Shown here one piece after another: positions 51,267 to 59,548 of a stretch of 64,000 bases of DNA. Numbering within the stretch: the first letter of the stretch is position 1; each line of letters begins with the position of its first letter. The stretch lies in NCBI RefSeq assembly GCF_024298825.1, contig NZ_CP101153.1, forward strand, positions 2,914,001 to 2,978,000, written 5' to 3'. Source of the stretch: Haloglomus salinum (GTDB lineage: Archaea > Halobacteriota > Halobacteria > Halobacteriales > Haloarculaceae). The notes under the pieces are model-generated. The model searched no databases and was not told the DNA's origin. It saw only the letters and a program-made list of their open reading frames with translations. The translations under genes were made by a program, and so were the position numbers.

Positions 51267-51476
51267 GTGCCCGACGAAACCGACGAGCGGGTGGACTCCG
51301 GTGACGGCCCGACTGCCTTCATCCCGCCCCAGACGCCCGAGGTGGCCGCCGAGCTCCGCGACGGCGACCACGACCTCCTCCACTGTCTCGACTGCGGCCG
51401 ACAGATGGTCGCCCGGCGCCACGGCGACGGCTGCATGCTCTGTGGTTCGAAGGCCATCGTCATCGAGACGCCCTGA
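51267..51476 (+). CDS. small zinc-ribbon protein
   Basis: A 69-residue protein with one zinc-knuckle pair: HCLDCGRQMVARRHGDGCMLCGSKAIVIE (CxxC ... CxxC, about residues 40-62). The N-terminal 40 residues are acidic and end PQTPEVAAELRDGDHDLL. It resembles small haloarchaeal zinc-finger proteins that may bind nucleic acid or serve in protein contacts. GTG start; the gene ends three bases before the convergent menD stop. Confidence 0.75.
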   Translation: MPDETDERVDSGDGPTAFIPPQTPEVAAELRDGDHDLLHCLDCGRQMVARRHGDGCMLCGSKAIVIETP

Positions 51477-51479
51477 CGA

Positions 51480-53336
51480 CTACTCCTCGACAGGTCCGTC
51501 CCCGACTGCCTCGCGAACGCGCTCGTGGAGTGTCTCGCGGGCGCGGTGTGAGGCCTCCCCGTCGACGACGACCTCGACCACGTGGCCGCCGGGTGCGCCC
51601 ACGGCGGCGTCGAACAGGTCCGCGAAGGCGCCCAGCCCGTCGTGCTCGGCGTGGACGCGCCCGAAGTCGTAGCCGTACATCGCGGCGAGGTGCGAGAGGT
51701 CCACGCCCAGCGGCGTCCGGAAGAACTCGGTGAACGACTCGTGGGCCTCGATGGGGAGGACGTGGAAGATGCCGCCGCCGTCGTTGTTGATGACGACGAC
51801 GGTGGCGTCGAGGTCGTTGCGCGGGAGCGCGAGCAGCCCGTTGGCGTCGTGGTAGAACGCGAGGTCGCCCGTCACCAGGACGAGCGGGTCGTCGTCGCCC
51901 GCGCCCGCACCGAGCGCCGAGGAGGTGATGCCGTCGATACCGGAGGCGCCGCGGTTCCCCAGCACCCGCAGGTCCGCAGCTCTCGGGCGGCCGAACCGGT
52001 CGAGGTCCCGGACCGGCATCGAGTTCGAGACGAACAGCGTCGCCGGGTCCGGCGTCCGCTCGGCGACCTTGGCCAGTACCTGCCCCTCGTGAGGCTGCTC
52101 GTCGGACGCGGGCGCCTCGTCGACGGTCTCCCAGTGCGTGCGCTCGGCGGCCGCGAACCGCTCGCGCCACGCCGGGTCGGCGCCCGCCTCGACGCGTCCC
52201 GAGATGGCCGCCGCAAGCCGTGTCGGGTCCGCCACGACGAGGTCCGAGGTGACGAACCCGGCCTCGCGCCAGCCGCCGGCGGGGTCGACGACGAACTGCC
52301 GGGTGCCCGCTTCGCGCGTCGCGTCCCGGAGGTAGTGCCGGAGCGTCTTCGAGGTGGGCGAGGCGCCGAAGCGGAGCACGAGGTCGGGAGCCGGCGTTGA
52401 CGAATCGGGGTCGAACGCCGGCGCGTCGAGGAACGAGTCGTAGCCGCCACAGACCAGTACCCCGTCGGCGCCGACGTGGTCGCCGAAGCGCAGGCCCGAG
52501 AGCGGGTCCGCGAGCACCGGGAAGCCCGTCGCGCGCGCGAGGCCCAGGAGGGCATCGCGGTCGGGCGTCGGCGCGTCCGCGGGCCCGGCGACGACGAGGC
52601 CACGCTCGGCGTCCTCGATGGCTTCGACCACGCGGGCGCGGTCGGCCGCCGAGAGGTCCGGTCGACCGGGCGTCGTTGCCACGTACGGGCGCTCGTCCGC
52701 ACGCCCACTCGCGGCCAGCGCGTGTGACTCGTCGGCCCAGTCGTCGGGTACGTCGCCCGCCACCGGCGTCGGCTCCAGCGGCTTCTCGAACGGGACGTTC
52801 AGGTGGACGGGCCCGGGCGGGCCCGCGTCGCGGGTCGACGTGGTGACCGCTCGCGCGACGGCCGTCCGGAGCGCCCGCACCTTTCTATCCTCGACTGCGG
52901 GTTCGGGCAAGGTGCGATACGCGCGGACAGCGTCGCCGTACAGCTTCTCCTGGTCGACGGTCTGGTTGGCGCCGGAGTCCTGCAGGACACGGGGTCGGTC
53001 GGCCGTCAGGAGCAGCATCGGGACGCGGGCGTTCGCGGCCTCCATCACGGCCGGGTGGTAGTTCGCGAGCGCAGTGCCCGAGGTGCAGACGAGCGGCGTC
53101 GGCCGGCCCGTGGCCTTCGCGCGCCCGAGGGCGAAGAACGCCGACGAGCGCTCGTCGATGTGGGTGAACGTCCGCACCTCGGGATGCTCGACGAAGGCGT
53201 TCGTCAGGGGCGTACAGCGGCTCCCGGGCGTGAGACAGACATCGTGGACGCCGCTCCGGACGAGTTCCTGCACGACGACGCGCCCCCAGAGCGTGTTCCG
53301 GTTCGGGGCCTCGGTCGTCGGGGGGTCGTCGGTCAC
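51480..53336 (-). CDS. menD: 2-succinyl-5-enolpyruvyl-6-hydroxy-3-cyclohexene-1-carboxylate synthase
   Basis: A 618-residue thiamine-diphosphate enzyme of menaquinone synthesis, joining isochorismate with 2-oxoglutarate. The N-terminal domain has VCLTPGSRCTPLTNAFVEHP and THIDERSSAFFALGRAKATGRPTPLVCTSGTALANYHPAVMEA (in part HIDERSSAFFALG, TSGTALANYHPAV), all diagnostic of MenD. The C-terminal ThDP domain has GNRGASGIDG and VTGDLAFYHDANGLL with the GD..N motif. The start is a GTG at 53336; the nearby ATG is in another frame. The menF-type gene lies upstream with a small membrane protein between. Confidence 0.95.
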   Translation of the reverse strand: MTDDPPTTEAPNRNTLWGRVVVQELVRSGVHDVCLTPGSRCTPLTNAFVEHPEVRTFTHIDERSSAFFALGRAKATGRPTPLVCTSGTALANYHPAVMEAANARVPMLLLTADRPRVLQDSGANQTVDQEKLYGDAVRAYRTLPEPAVEDRKVRALRTAVARAVTTSTRDAGPPGPVHLNVPFEKPLEPTPVAGDVPDDWADESHALAASGRADERPYVATTPGRPDLSAADRARVVEAIEDAERGLVVAGPADAPTPDRDALLGLARATGFPVLADPLSGLRFGDHVGADGVLVCGGYDSFLDAPAFDPDSSTPAPDLVLRFGASPTSKTLRHYLRDATREAGTRQFVVDPAGGWREAGFVTSDLVVADPTRLAAAISGRVEAGADPAWRERFAAAERTHWETVDEAPASDEQPHEGQVLAKVAERTPDPATLFVSNSMPVRDLDRFGRPRAADLRVLGNRGASGIDGITSSALGAGAGDDDPLVLVTGDLAFYHDANGLLALPRNDLDATVVVINNDGGGIFHVLPIEAHESFTEFFRTPLGVDLSHLAAMYGYDFGRVHAEHDGLGAFADLFDAAVGAPGGHVVEVVVDGEASHRARETLHERVREAVGDGPVEE

Positions 53337-53451
53337 GGCTGCCGTCCCCCGTCGTGCGTGGCCTGGTGCATACGCCCTCGTAGGAGGGGTCGGCGCTAAG
53401 AACCTCCGGACGGGTGCCGCTGGCTGCCGTGCCGGAAGGACCGGGGCCGGG

Positions 53452-53814
53452 TCAGGCTGCGGTCTCCGCGGCCCCGCCGGCGACCTCGTTGATACCGGTC
53501 TGGACGAGGTACCACACGATGGGCGTGAAGACGACGAACGCGATGAACAGGATGAGTTCGTCGTAGTCCGTCACCGCCGTGATGTCGTTCGAGAACCGCC
53601 AGATGACGACGAGGTTGTAGAGCGGAATCAGGATGCCGAGGGTCCGGAAGCCCGGGCTGATGTCCGCGCTCGTCCCCGCGTCGAGCTGCTCGTTCGTCTT
53701 GTACCACCAGTACAGGCCGTAGAGGCCGAACGTCACGACGCACAGGATGACCTGCGTCGCCAGCGAGCCGTGCGTGAACGCCGACGGGTCGGTCACCTCG
53801 GGTGAGTCTGCCAT
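53452..53814 (-). CDS. DUF4234 family membrane protein
   Basis: A 120-residue membrane protein with hydrophobic segments at about 18-38, 60-76 and 86-108. The family pattern is HGSLATQVILCVVTFGLYGLYWWYKTNEQL (in part VTFGLYGLYWWYKTNEQL), then SPGFRTLGILIPLYNLV. The family is of unknown function and is often found next to unrelated genes. It sits between menF and menD; a role in quinone synthesis is not evident. Confidence 0.85.
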   Translation of the reverse strand: MADSPEVTDPSAFTHGSLATQVILCVVTFGLYGLYWWYKTNEQLDAGTSADISPGFRTLGILIPLYNLVVIWRFSNDITAVTDYDELILFIAFVVFTPIVWYLVQTGINEVAGGAAETAA

Positions 53815-53874
53815 CACCCGCCGGTTCTCGCATCGGCGGAATAAGTCATGGGGCGGCCCGTGGACCGCGCCCGA

Positions 53875-55323
53875 TCACTCCAGTTCGTCCAGAATCGGCC
53901 GGTACTTCAGCTGGACCTCGTCCCACTCGCGGTCGGGGTCCGAGTCCGCGACGAGGCCGACACCCGCGAACATCGTCACCTGCTCGTCGTCGGGGCTCGC
54001 CACCGCGGAGCGGATGGCGACCGCGAACGAGCCGTAGCCGGCCGCGTCGAACCAGCCCACTGGCGCGGCGTACCAGCCGCGGTCGAACGGCTCCGTGTCA
54101 CGGATGGTCCGAAGCGCACGGTCCGGCGGCAGCCCCCCGACGGCGGGCGTCGGGTGGAGTGCCTCCACCAGGTCGAGGACGTGGTGGTCCGCGGCGAGTT
54201 CCGCCGTGATGGGCGTCTCGATGTGCTGGACCGTCGCGAGCCGGCGGATGCGGCGCTCGCCGGTCGAGACCGACGCGGCGTACGGCGCCAGCTGCTCCCG
54301 GATGGCGTCCGCGACGAGTTCGTGCTCGTGGACGTTCTTGTCGTCGGCCAGCAGCTCCTCGGCCAGCCACTCGTCCTCGGCGGGCGTCTCCCCGCGCCCG
54401 GTCGTGCCCGCGAGCGCGCCCGTCTCGACGGTACGGCCGGTGAGGTCGACCAGTCGCTCCGGCGTCGCGCCGAAGAAGCCCGGGCGGGGCCCCTCGGCGT
54501 CACCCTCTGCCATCGCGTCGCCGGAACGGATGGGCTCCAGCAGGAAGCGATAGCAGTCCGGGTAGCGCCCGGCGAGGCGGGTCAGCGTATCGGGGAGGTC
54601 GAGTGGCTGCTCGAGGTCGGCCTCCAGCGCCTGGGCCAAGACGACCTTCCGGAGGTCGCCGGCCTCGATGCGGGTGAGTGCGGCGTTCACCGAGTCGCGC
54701 CACGCGCCGCGGTCGGTCGTCCGGCGCCGGTCGGCGACCCCCGGCGGGTCGGAGACCGTCCCCGGTTCCGGGAGCGACTCGACAGTCTCGCGTGCCTCGG
54801 CCAGCCGGGCCTCGACGGCCGCGGCCGACGCCTCCGGCCCGGCCGCGGTGACGGTCAGCCACGCCTCCGACCCGGCGTCCGGGTCGCCCGTGGTCGGGTC
54901 CGTCCCGGTGTAGGTGAGCTGCACGCGCGGCAGGAGGAAGCCCGCCGACGGGTAGTCGTCCCACGGCGGCTCGCCGTCCGCTGCCGCGTGCTCCTCGTGG
55001 AAGGCGAACCCGCCGAACAGGCGGGGCCGCGCGGCCAGCGTGCCGGCGTGGACGTCGCCGCTTTCGAACAGGTCCGCGGCGGCCTCGCGGATGGCGGTGA
55101 ACCGGTCGGCGCCGGTGGCCGTGAGCGTGGCCGCCGCACCGCTCCCGACGACGGTCGCCTCGTCCGGGGCCGCCCACACCGTCCGGGGGTGCTCGGCCGC
55201 CGCGACGACCGCGCGGAACGGCGGCGCATCGACGCGGACGGAGCGACTGACGAGGTCGGCGTCCGTGGCAGCCGCCGCCGACCGACCCCCGCGAACCGAC
55301 GACTCGCCGCGCGGTGGTTCCAT
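53875..55323 (-). CDS. menF: isochorismate synthase (MenF/EntC family)
   Basis: A 482-residue chorismate-utilising enzyme that isomerises chorismate to isochorismate, the first step to menaquinone. The C-terminal chorismate-binding domain has KVVLAQALEADLEQPLDL, FGATPERLVDLTGRTVETGALAGTTGRG (in part GATPERLVDL, ETGALAGTTGRG), EHELVADAIREQLAPYA and HPTPAVGGLPPDRAL. The last part DRGWYAAPVGWFDAAGYGSFAVAIRSA is the usual metal and active-site end. The N-terminal half is the variable regulatory-like region. The ATG at 55323 is preferred over a GTG one codon before it. Confidence 0.93.
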   Translation of the reverse strand: MEPPRGESSVRGGRSAAAATDADLVSRSVRVDAPPFRAVVAAAEHPRTVWAAPDEATVVGSGAAATLTATGADRFTAIREAAADLFESGDVHAGTLAARPRLFGGFAFHEEHAAADGEPPWDDYPSAGFLLPRVQLTYTGTDPTTGDPDAGSEAWLTVTAAGPEASAAAVEARLAEARETVESLPEPGTVSDPPGVADRRRTTDRGAWRDSVNAALTRIEAGDLRKVVLAQALEADLEQPLDLPDTLTRLAGRYPDCYRFLLEPIRSGDAMAEGDAEGPRPGFFGATPERLVDLTGRTVETGALAGTTGRGETPAEDEWLAEELLADDKNVHEHELVADAIREQLAPYAASVSTGERRIRRLATVQHIETPITAELAADHHVLDLVEALHPTPAVGGLPPDRALRTIRDTEPFDRGWYAAPVGWFDAAGYGSFAVAIRSAVASPDDEQVTMFAGVGLVADSDPDREWDEVQLKYRPILDELE

Positions 55324-55453
55324 CACCCTGGTGTTGGGGTTCCAGTGTTTTGAGGCTAGCCCTCTCGGACGACGACGGCCACGCTGCCGAGGGGGAACGC
55401 TCTCTCGTGATTACAACGGCAGCGACGGTGGCGGCGACACCGGAGTCCTGTCC

Positions 55454-55622
55454 GAAGCCCTCGCGCTCTCACACGACAGGGACCGCAGCGACGAGGCGAC
55501 CTCCGCAGCCCTCGCACTCTCACACGACAGGGACCGAAGCGACGAGACGACCTCCGAAGCCCTCGCACTCTCACACGACAGGGACCGAAGCGACGAGACG
55601 ACCTCCGAAGCCCTCGCGCTCT
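55454..55622. repeat. 51-base tandem repeat, three full copies plus a partial
   Basis: Copies start at 55454, 55505, 55556 and 55607 (the last about 15 bases). Each begins GAAGCCCTCGC or GCAGCCCTCGC and contains CACACGACAGGGACCG. The 2nd and 3rd copies are nearly identical; the 1st has a few changes. The period is 17 codons, so an open frame (repeat core SHDRDRSDETTSEALAL) is kept by arithmetic and not necessarily by selection. Confidence 0.9.
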
Positions 55623-56092
55623 CGACCCGCCGGGCCTCGCTGCGGTCCTCGGCCGCCAGAGGCGGCCTGCGGTCCTTGCGTCGTCCGGGCGGGGTCGAGA
55701 GCGCTCGCCCTTCGAGCCCACCAGGGGCGTGGCCTGTCGAGGCTCGCGGCGCACCTGCCCTTCCCCGGGTCGCGCGGGTTCGCAGACAAGCTGCTCACCA
55801 CGCGCTCCCGGCCGGAGAGCAGTTACACGGCCGGCCGGTTCCGAGAACAGGAAGCGCGCTCGCGCCATCCCGGCGAACCCGCGAGCGAAGCGAGCGTGGG
55901 GAGCCGCCCCGGCGCGAGCGCGGGGAGGTGTGGGGACGCTAGCGCCCCACTGGAACCACCACGCGCGAACGCTCGGTCGAACGAGCGACAGGGCGGGACT
56001 GAAAGGGGCCGCTCGCTCGACGAAGCACGGCGACGCAAGCACCGCAGGCCGAACGAAGTGAGGCCGAGGAGCGCAGCGAGCCGCGCGAGTCG

Positions 56093-56274
56093 AGCGGGCG
56101 GGGGCTTTCAACAGGATTCTGTCGTCGCTGTTGGCGTCACAGGGAGAGCGGGCGGGGGCTTTCAACAGGATTCTGTCGTCGCTGTTGGCGTCACAGGGAG
56201 AGCGGGCGGGGGCTTTCAACAGGATTCTGTCGTCGCTGTTGGCGTCACAGGGAGAGCGGGCGGGGGCTTTCAAC
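56093..56274. repeat. 54-base tandem repeat, three full copies plus a partial
   Basis: Copies start at 56093, 56147 and 56201 and a partial at 56255. The copies read AGCGGGCGGGGGCTTTCAAC followed by AGGATTCTGTCGTCGCTGTT and GGCGTCACAGGGAG, with no visible difference between the three full copies. Such identity points to recent expansion or active homogenisation. Confidence 0.92.
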
Positions 56275-56381
56275 TCAGGTTCGTCGTGACTGTCGGCCTC
56301 GATAATAGATGAGAATCTGGAATATATTGGATTAGCGCAGAATTATAGATTATTGCATTAGATAAATAGAAAATGTACGAT

Positions 56382-56849
56382 TTACTCGACTAGCGACAGC
56401 ATCGAGCAGGAGATGGCGGTCGAACCGTCCTGCTTCACGACCTCCACGTCGTACTGGATGGTCCCCGTCGCGGCCGGGTTGTCGGACTCGCGCTTCTCGA
56501 CCACCTCGGCCTCGACGTGGATGGTGTCGCCGGCGAAGACGGGCCCGCGGAAGCGCAGGTCGTCGATGCCGTAGAACGCGACGACGGCGTCGCGCTCCTC
56601 GGGTGTGCGGTTCTGCCACAGGAGGCCGGTCGCGGCCGAGAACACCAGCATCCCGTGGGCGATGCGTTCGCCGAACATCGACTCCTGCATCGCCTCCTCG
56701 TCCATGTGGAGGTGGTTGAAGTCGCCGCTCACGCCGGCGAAGTTGGCGATGTCGGCCTCTGTGATGGTCCGACCGCCGGTGGTGTCGGTGTCGCCCTCCT
56801 CGGTGTTCGCGTAGATGCTGTAGTCGTCGCCGTCGTCTGTGTCTGTCAT
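56382..56849 (-). CDS. MaoC-like hydratase, 155 residues
   Basis: A hot-dog fold hydratase of the MaoC family, likely acting on (R)-enoyl-CoA. The signature ITEADIANFAGVSGDFNHLHMDEEAMQESMFGERIAHGMLVFS (in part FAGVSGDFNHLHMD, RIAHGMLVFS) carries the catalytic Asp and His. RGPVFAGDTIHVEAEVVEKRES then gives the second half. The N-terminal 25 residues are acidic. It is the last gene of a run with the thioesterase and the HAD fusion (23 bases from the thioesterase), so beta-oxidation or polyester precursor synthesis is the likely setting. Confidence 0.9.
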   Translation of the reverse strand: MTDTDDGDDYSIYANTEEGDTDTTGGRTITEADIANFAGVSGDFNHLHMDEEAMQESMFGERIAHGMLVFSAATGLLWQNRTPEERDAVVAFYGIDDLRFRGPVFAGDTIHVEAEVVEKRESDNPAATGTIQYDVEVVKQDGSTAISCSMLSLVE

Positions 56850-56872
56850 CGGTGTTGGTCTCGTTGTCGGCC

Positions 56873-57385
56873 TCAGTCCTCGCCGTTGTCGTTCGCGTCG
56901 GTGTCGGTGCTGCCGTCCCTGAACAGCCGATACGTCGTCCCGCCGGTCGCGACGACCTTGCGCTCGCCCTCGTGCATCGTCGTGACCTCGCACTCCGTGA
57001 CGCCCATGCTCGACCCGGCGCGGACGACCTCGGCCGCGACGCGGAGGTCGTCGCGCGCGGGCCGGACGTAGCGCACGTTGAGGTCGGTCGTCGTCAGCGC
57101 CGCGTGGGCGGGGTTCTCGAACGTCGAGCGGAGGGCGAAGCCGCTGGCCGTGTCGATGACCGTCGCGGTGATACCACCGTGGACGGTCCCCGACGAGATG
57201 TTCGCGAACTTCTCGTCGAACGGCAGATCGAACACCGCCCGCCCGGGTTCGACCGCGACGATGTCGAGGTCGAGCCAGTGGAACAGGCCGTGCTCCCGGA
57301 GTTCACGCTCCAGTTCCTCGGAGCCGGCGAGGTCCGCCGTGTCCGCGACGCCCCCGTCGGCGGCGTCACCCTCCGTTCCGGTCAC
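56873..57385 (-). CDS. PaaI-type hot-dog thioesterase
   Basis: A 170-residue acyl-CoA thioesterase of the PaaI/4HBT group. The conserved segment SSGTVHGGITATVIDTASGFAL (in part GTVHGGITATVIDTA) near residues 65-86 carries the catalytic Asp/His-region, and DLNVRYVRPARDDLRVAAEVVRAG (in part LNVRYVRPA) follows. GTG start at 57385 shares its first base with the TAG stop of the upstream HAD fusion gene. It probably frees CoA from acyl-CoA during fatty acid breakdown, but a role in aromatic acid catabolism is also possible. Confidence 0.88.
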   Translation of the reverse strand: MTGTEGDAADGGVADTADLAGSEELERELREHGLFHWLDLDIVAVEPGRAVFDLPFDEKFANISSGTVHGGITATVIDTASGFALRSTFENPAHAALTTTDLNVRYVRPARDDLRVAAEVVRAGSSMGVTECEVTTMHEGERKVVATGGTTYRLFRDGSTDTDANDNGED

Positions 57386-59349
57386 TATTTCCCCTCGAAC
57401 TCCGGCTCGCGGTCGCCCATGAACGCCATGGCGCCCTCCTCCATGTCGTCGGTCGTGAGGAGGAGACCGAACGCCTGGGACTCCATCTCGAGGCCGGCTT
57501 CCATGTTCTCGTCGGCGCCCTTGTTCATCACCTGCTTGGCCTTCTTCAGCGCGATGGGCGGTCCGTTGACGAGGTCGTCGACGAACTCCTCGCAGATCTC
57601 CTCGAAGTCCTCGCTGTCGACGGCGCAGTTGATGAGCCCCCACTTGTGGGCGCGCTCGGCGGAGATGCGGTTGCCGCGGAAGACGAGCTCCTTCGCGCGC
57701 GCCTCGGGCAGCATCCGCATCGCGCGCTGGGTGCCGCCGCCGCCCGGGATGAGGCCGAGGTCGATCTCCGGGAAGCCGAACTCCGAATCCTCGGTGGCCA
57801 CGCGCAGGTCACACGCCAGCGCCAGTTCGTGGCCGCCGCCCAGACAGAAGCCGTCGATCTTCGCCAGGGTGGGTCGCGGGAAGTCGTTGACCGTCTGGAA
57901 GAACTCCGTCACCTCGACCTCGTGGGGCGCGATGCCGGAGAAGCCGGTGATGTCGGCGCCCGCGGAGAACGCGCGGTCACCCGCGCCCTCGAACGTCACC
58001 GCGCGGACCTCGTCCACGTCGACGTTGTTCAGCAGGTGGACGGTCTCCTGCATCAGGTCGTCGTTGAGCGCGTTCATCCGGGCCGGCCGGTCGAGTTCGA
58101 TCTCGAGTAGCCCGTTGTCGTGGAGTTCGTGGTTGATGGTGGTGTAGTCGCGGGTGCCGTCCTCGCCGCCGCCGTAGTCGAAGAAGCCGCTCCCGGCGTC
58201 CTCGCCAGTCTCGCCGGCCTCGACCTTCTCGACGAGCCACGGGTCCGGCTCGTAGCGCTCGGCGCCGTACTCCTCGTGGAGGTCCTGAAGCTTCTCCAGC
58301 ACCACGTCCAGGCCGATCTTGTCGGCGCGCCGGCAGGGGCCCTCGGGGAAGCCCGTCCCCAGGCGCATTCCGGTGTCGATGGCCTCCGGCGTCGCCACCT
58401 CCTCGCGGACGAGGTACGCCGCGCGGTTGATGATGCGGGCCTCGATGCGGAGCGTGTCGACGCCCTCGCCGTCACCCGGCTCGTAGGTCGTGCCCTCGCC
58501 GTCCTCGTAGTCGTAGTAGCCCTTGCCGGTCTTCTGGCCGAGGTCGCCGGCTTCGACCTTCTCCTCGACGATGGGGGCGACCTCGCGCCCGGCCTCCTTG
58601 GCCACGTCGTAGCCGATGTCGATGCCGGTCATGTCCGACAGCTCGAACGGGCCCATCGGGTAGCCCCGCTGGTGGACCATCGCGGCGTCGATGGCCTCGA
58701 CGTCCGCGACGCCCTCGCTGGCCATCCACGCGGCCTCGTCACCGAACGGCCCCAGCACGGTGTTGACGACGAACCCGCGCACGTCCTTCCTGACGTAGAT
58801 GGGCGTCTTGTCGATATCCTCGACGAACTCGTAGGCGAGTTCGGCGGTCTCGTCGGTGGTCTCCTCCCCGTAGATGACCTCGACGAGGTCCATCTTCACC
58901 GGCGGGTTGAAGAAGTGGGTCCCGACGACCTGCTCGGGTCGCTCGGTCGCTTCGGCGATCTGTGTAATCGGCAGCGAGGAGGTGTTGGAGGCGAATATCG
59001 TGTGGTCCGGTGCGTACTCCTCGAGGTCGCCGTAGATGTCGCGTTTCAGGTCGAGCTTCTCGGGCGCGGCCTCGATGACGAGGTCCGCGTCCTCGACGGC
59101 TGCCTCCAGGTCGACCGCGGTGTCCACGCGGTCCAGCACCTCGTCGGGGTCCTGGTCGACGAGACCCTTCTCCGCGAGCTTCTCCAGCGACCACTTGATG
59201 TCGTCGTAGCCGTCCTCGACGATCTCCTCCTTGATGTCCCGCATCGTCACGTCGTAGCCGCCAAGCGCCACGACCTCGGTGATGCCGTGACCCATGCTCC
59301 CCGCGCCGAGCACGGTCACACGGTCGATATCCTCGAGTTCCAGAGTCAT
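57385..59349 (-). CDS. 3-hydroxyacyl-CoA dehydrogenase/enoyl-CoA hydratase fusion
   Basis: A 654-residue bifunctional beta-oxidation enzyme with dehydrogenase first. Residues about 8-190 are the NAD-binding domain (VTVLGAGSMGHGITEVVALGGYDV; LVIEAAPEKLDLK; NTSSLPITQIAE), about 195-375 the two C-terminal HAD domains (FVVNTVLGPFGDEA; PMGPFELSDMTGIDIG), and about 405-654 a crotonase domain (EIELDRPARMNALN; RAFSAGADITGFSG; KIDGFCLGGGHELALACDLRVATED in part FCLGGGHELALACD; GFPEIDLGLIPGGGGTQR). Both active sites look complete, with Glu in GGGHELALACD and PEIDLGLIPG. It converts enoyl-CoA to 3-oxoacyl-CoA. The fusion order is that of the archaeal type. Confidence 0.95.
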   Translation of the reverse strand: MTLELEDIDRVTVLGAGSMGHGITEVVALGGYDVTMRDIKEEIVEDGYDDIKWSLEKLAEKGLVDQDPDEVLDRVDTAVDLEAAVEDADLVIEAAPEKLDLKRDIYGDLEEYAPDHTIFASNTSSLPITQIAEATERPEQVVGTHFFNPPVKMDLVEVIYGEETTDETAELAYEFVEDIDKTPIYVRKDVRGFVVNTVLGPFGDEAAWMASEGVADVEAIDAAMVHQRGYPMGPFELSDMTGIDIGYDVAKEAGREVAPIVEEKVEAGDLGQKTGKGYYDYEDGEGTTYEPGDGEGVDTLRIEARIINRAAYLVREEVATPEAIDTGMRLGTGFPEGPCRRADKIGLDVVLEKLQDLHEEYGAERYEPDPWLVEKVEAGETGEDAGSGFFDYGGGEDGTRDYTTINHELHDNGLLEIELDRPARMNALNDDLMQETVHLLNNVDVDEVRAVTFEGAGDRAFSAGADITGFSGIAPHEVEVTEFFQTVNDFPRPTLAKIDGFCLGGGHELALACDLRVATEDSEFGFPEIDLGLIPGGGGTQRAMRMLPEARAKELVFRGNRISAERAHKWGLINCAVDSEDFEEICEEFVDDLVNGPPIALKKAKQVMNKGADENMEAGLEMESQAFGLLLTTDDMEEGAMAFMGDREPEFEGK

Positions 59350-59548
59350 GCGAGCACGTGTGGCACACGCTCCGGCTTAATACCACCGGGATGGGTTACA
59401 GGTGTTAGGTCATTCCGGATGGCCGTTGACCAGCGTAAACTCCTCGCTCCGGTGTCGGCGGTTTCCGGACGCGGCCCCGGAGCCGCCGGTTCCGGGGTGG
59501 ATGCTGGTGCCCGGAAGGCCTTTGGGCGGACCGGTCCCACCGGCGGGC

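Larger units (their letters stand above)
55324..56381. other. about 1.06 kb gene-free tract with two tandem arrays and palindromic words
   Basis: No credible gene lies here although several frames on both strands stay open for 100-330 codons; their translations are arginine/serine-rich, repeat with the arrays, and match nothing. The tract holds a 51-base array (55454-55622), many GAGCGAAGCGAGC-like palindromic words between about 55870 and 56095, a 54-base array (56093-56274) and an A+T-rich right end (about 56294-56385). The A+T end probably terminates the MaoC gene transcript on the minus strand. The menF promoter is at the left end. Confidence 0.55.

Noticed and set aside
56093-56274. CRISPR array
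   Set aside because: The whole 54-base unit is repeated with no variable spacers, and no cas genes are near.
55356-56312. Long open frames on both strands across the repeat tract
   Set aside because: They are kept open by repeats whose lengths (51 and 54) are multiples of three and by extreme G+C. Translations are Arg/Ser/Pro-rich with no family, so they are not called as genes.
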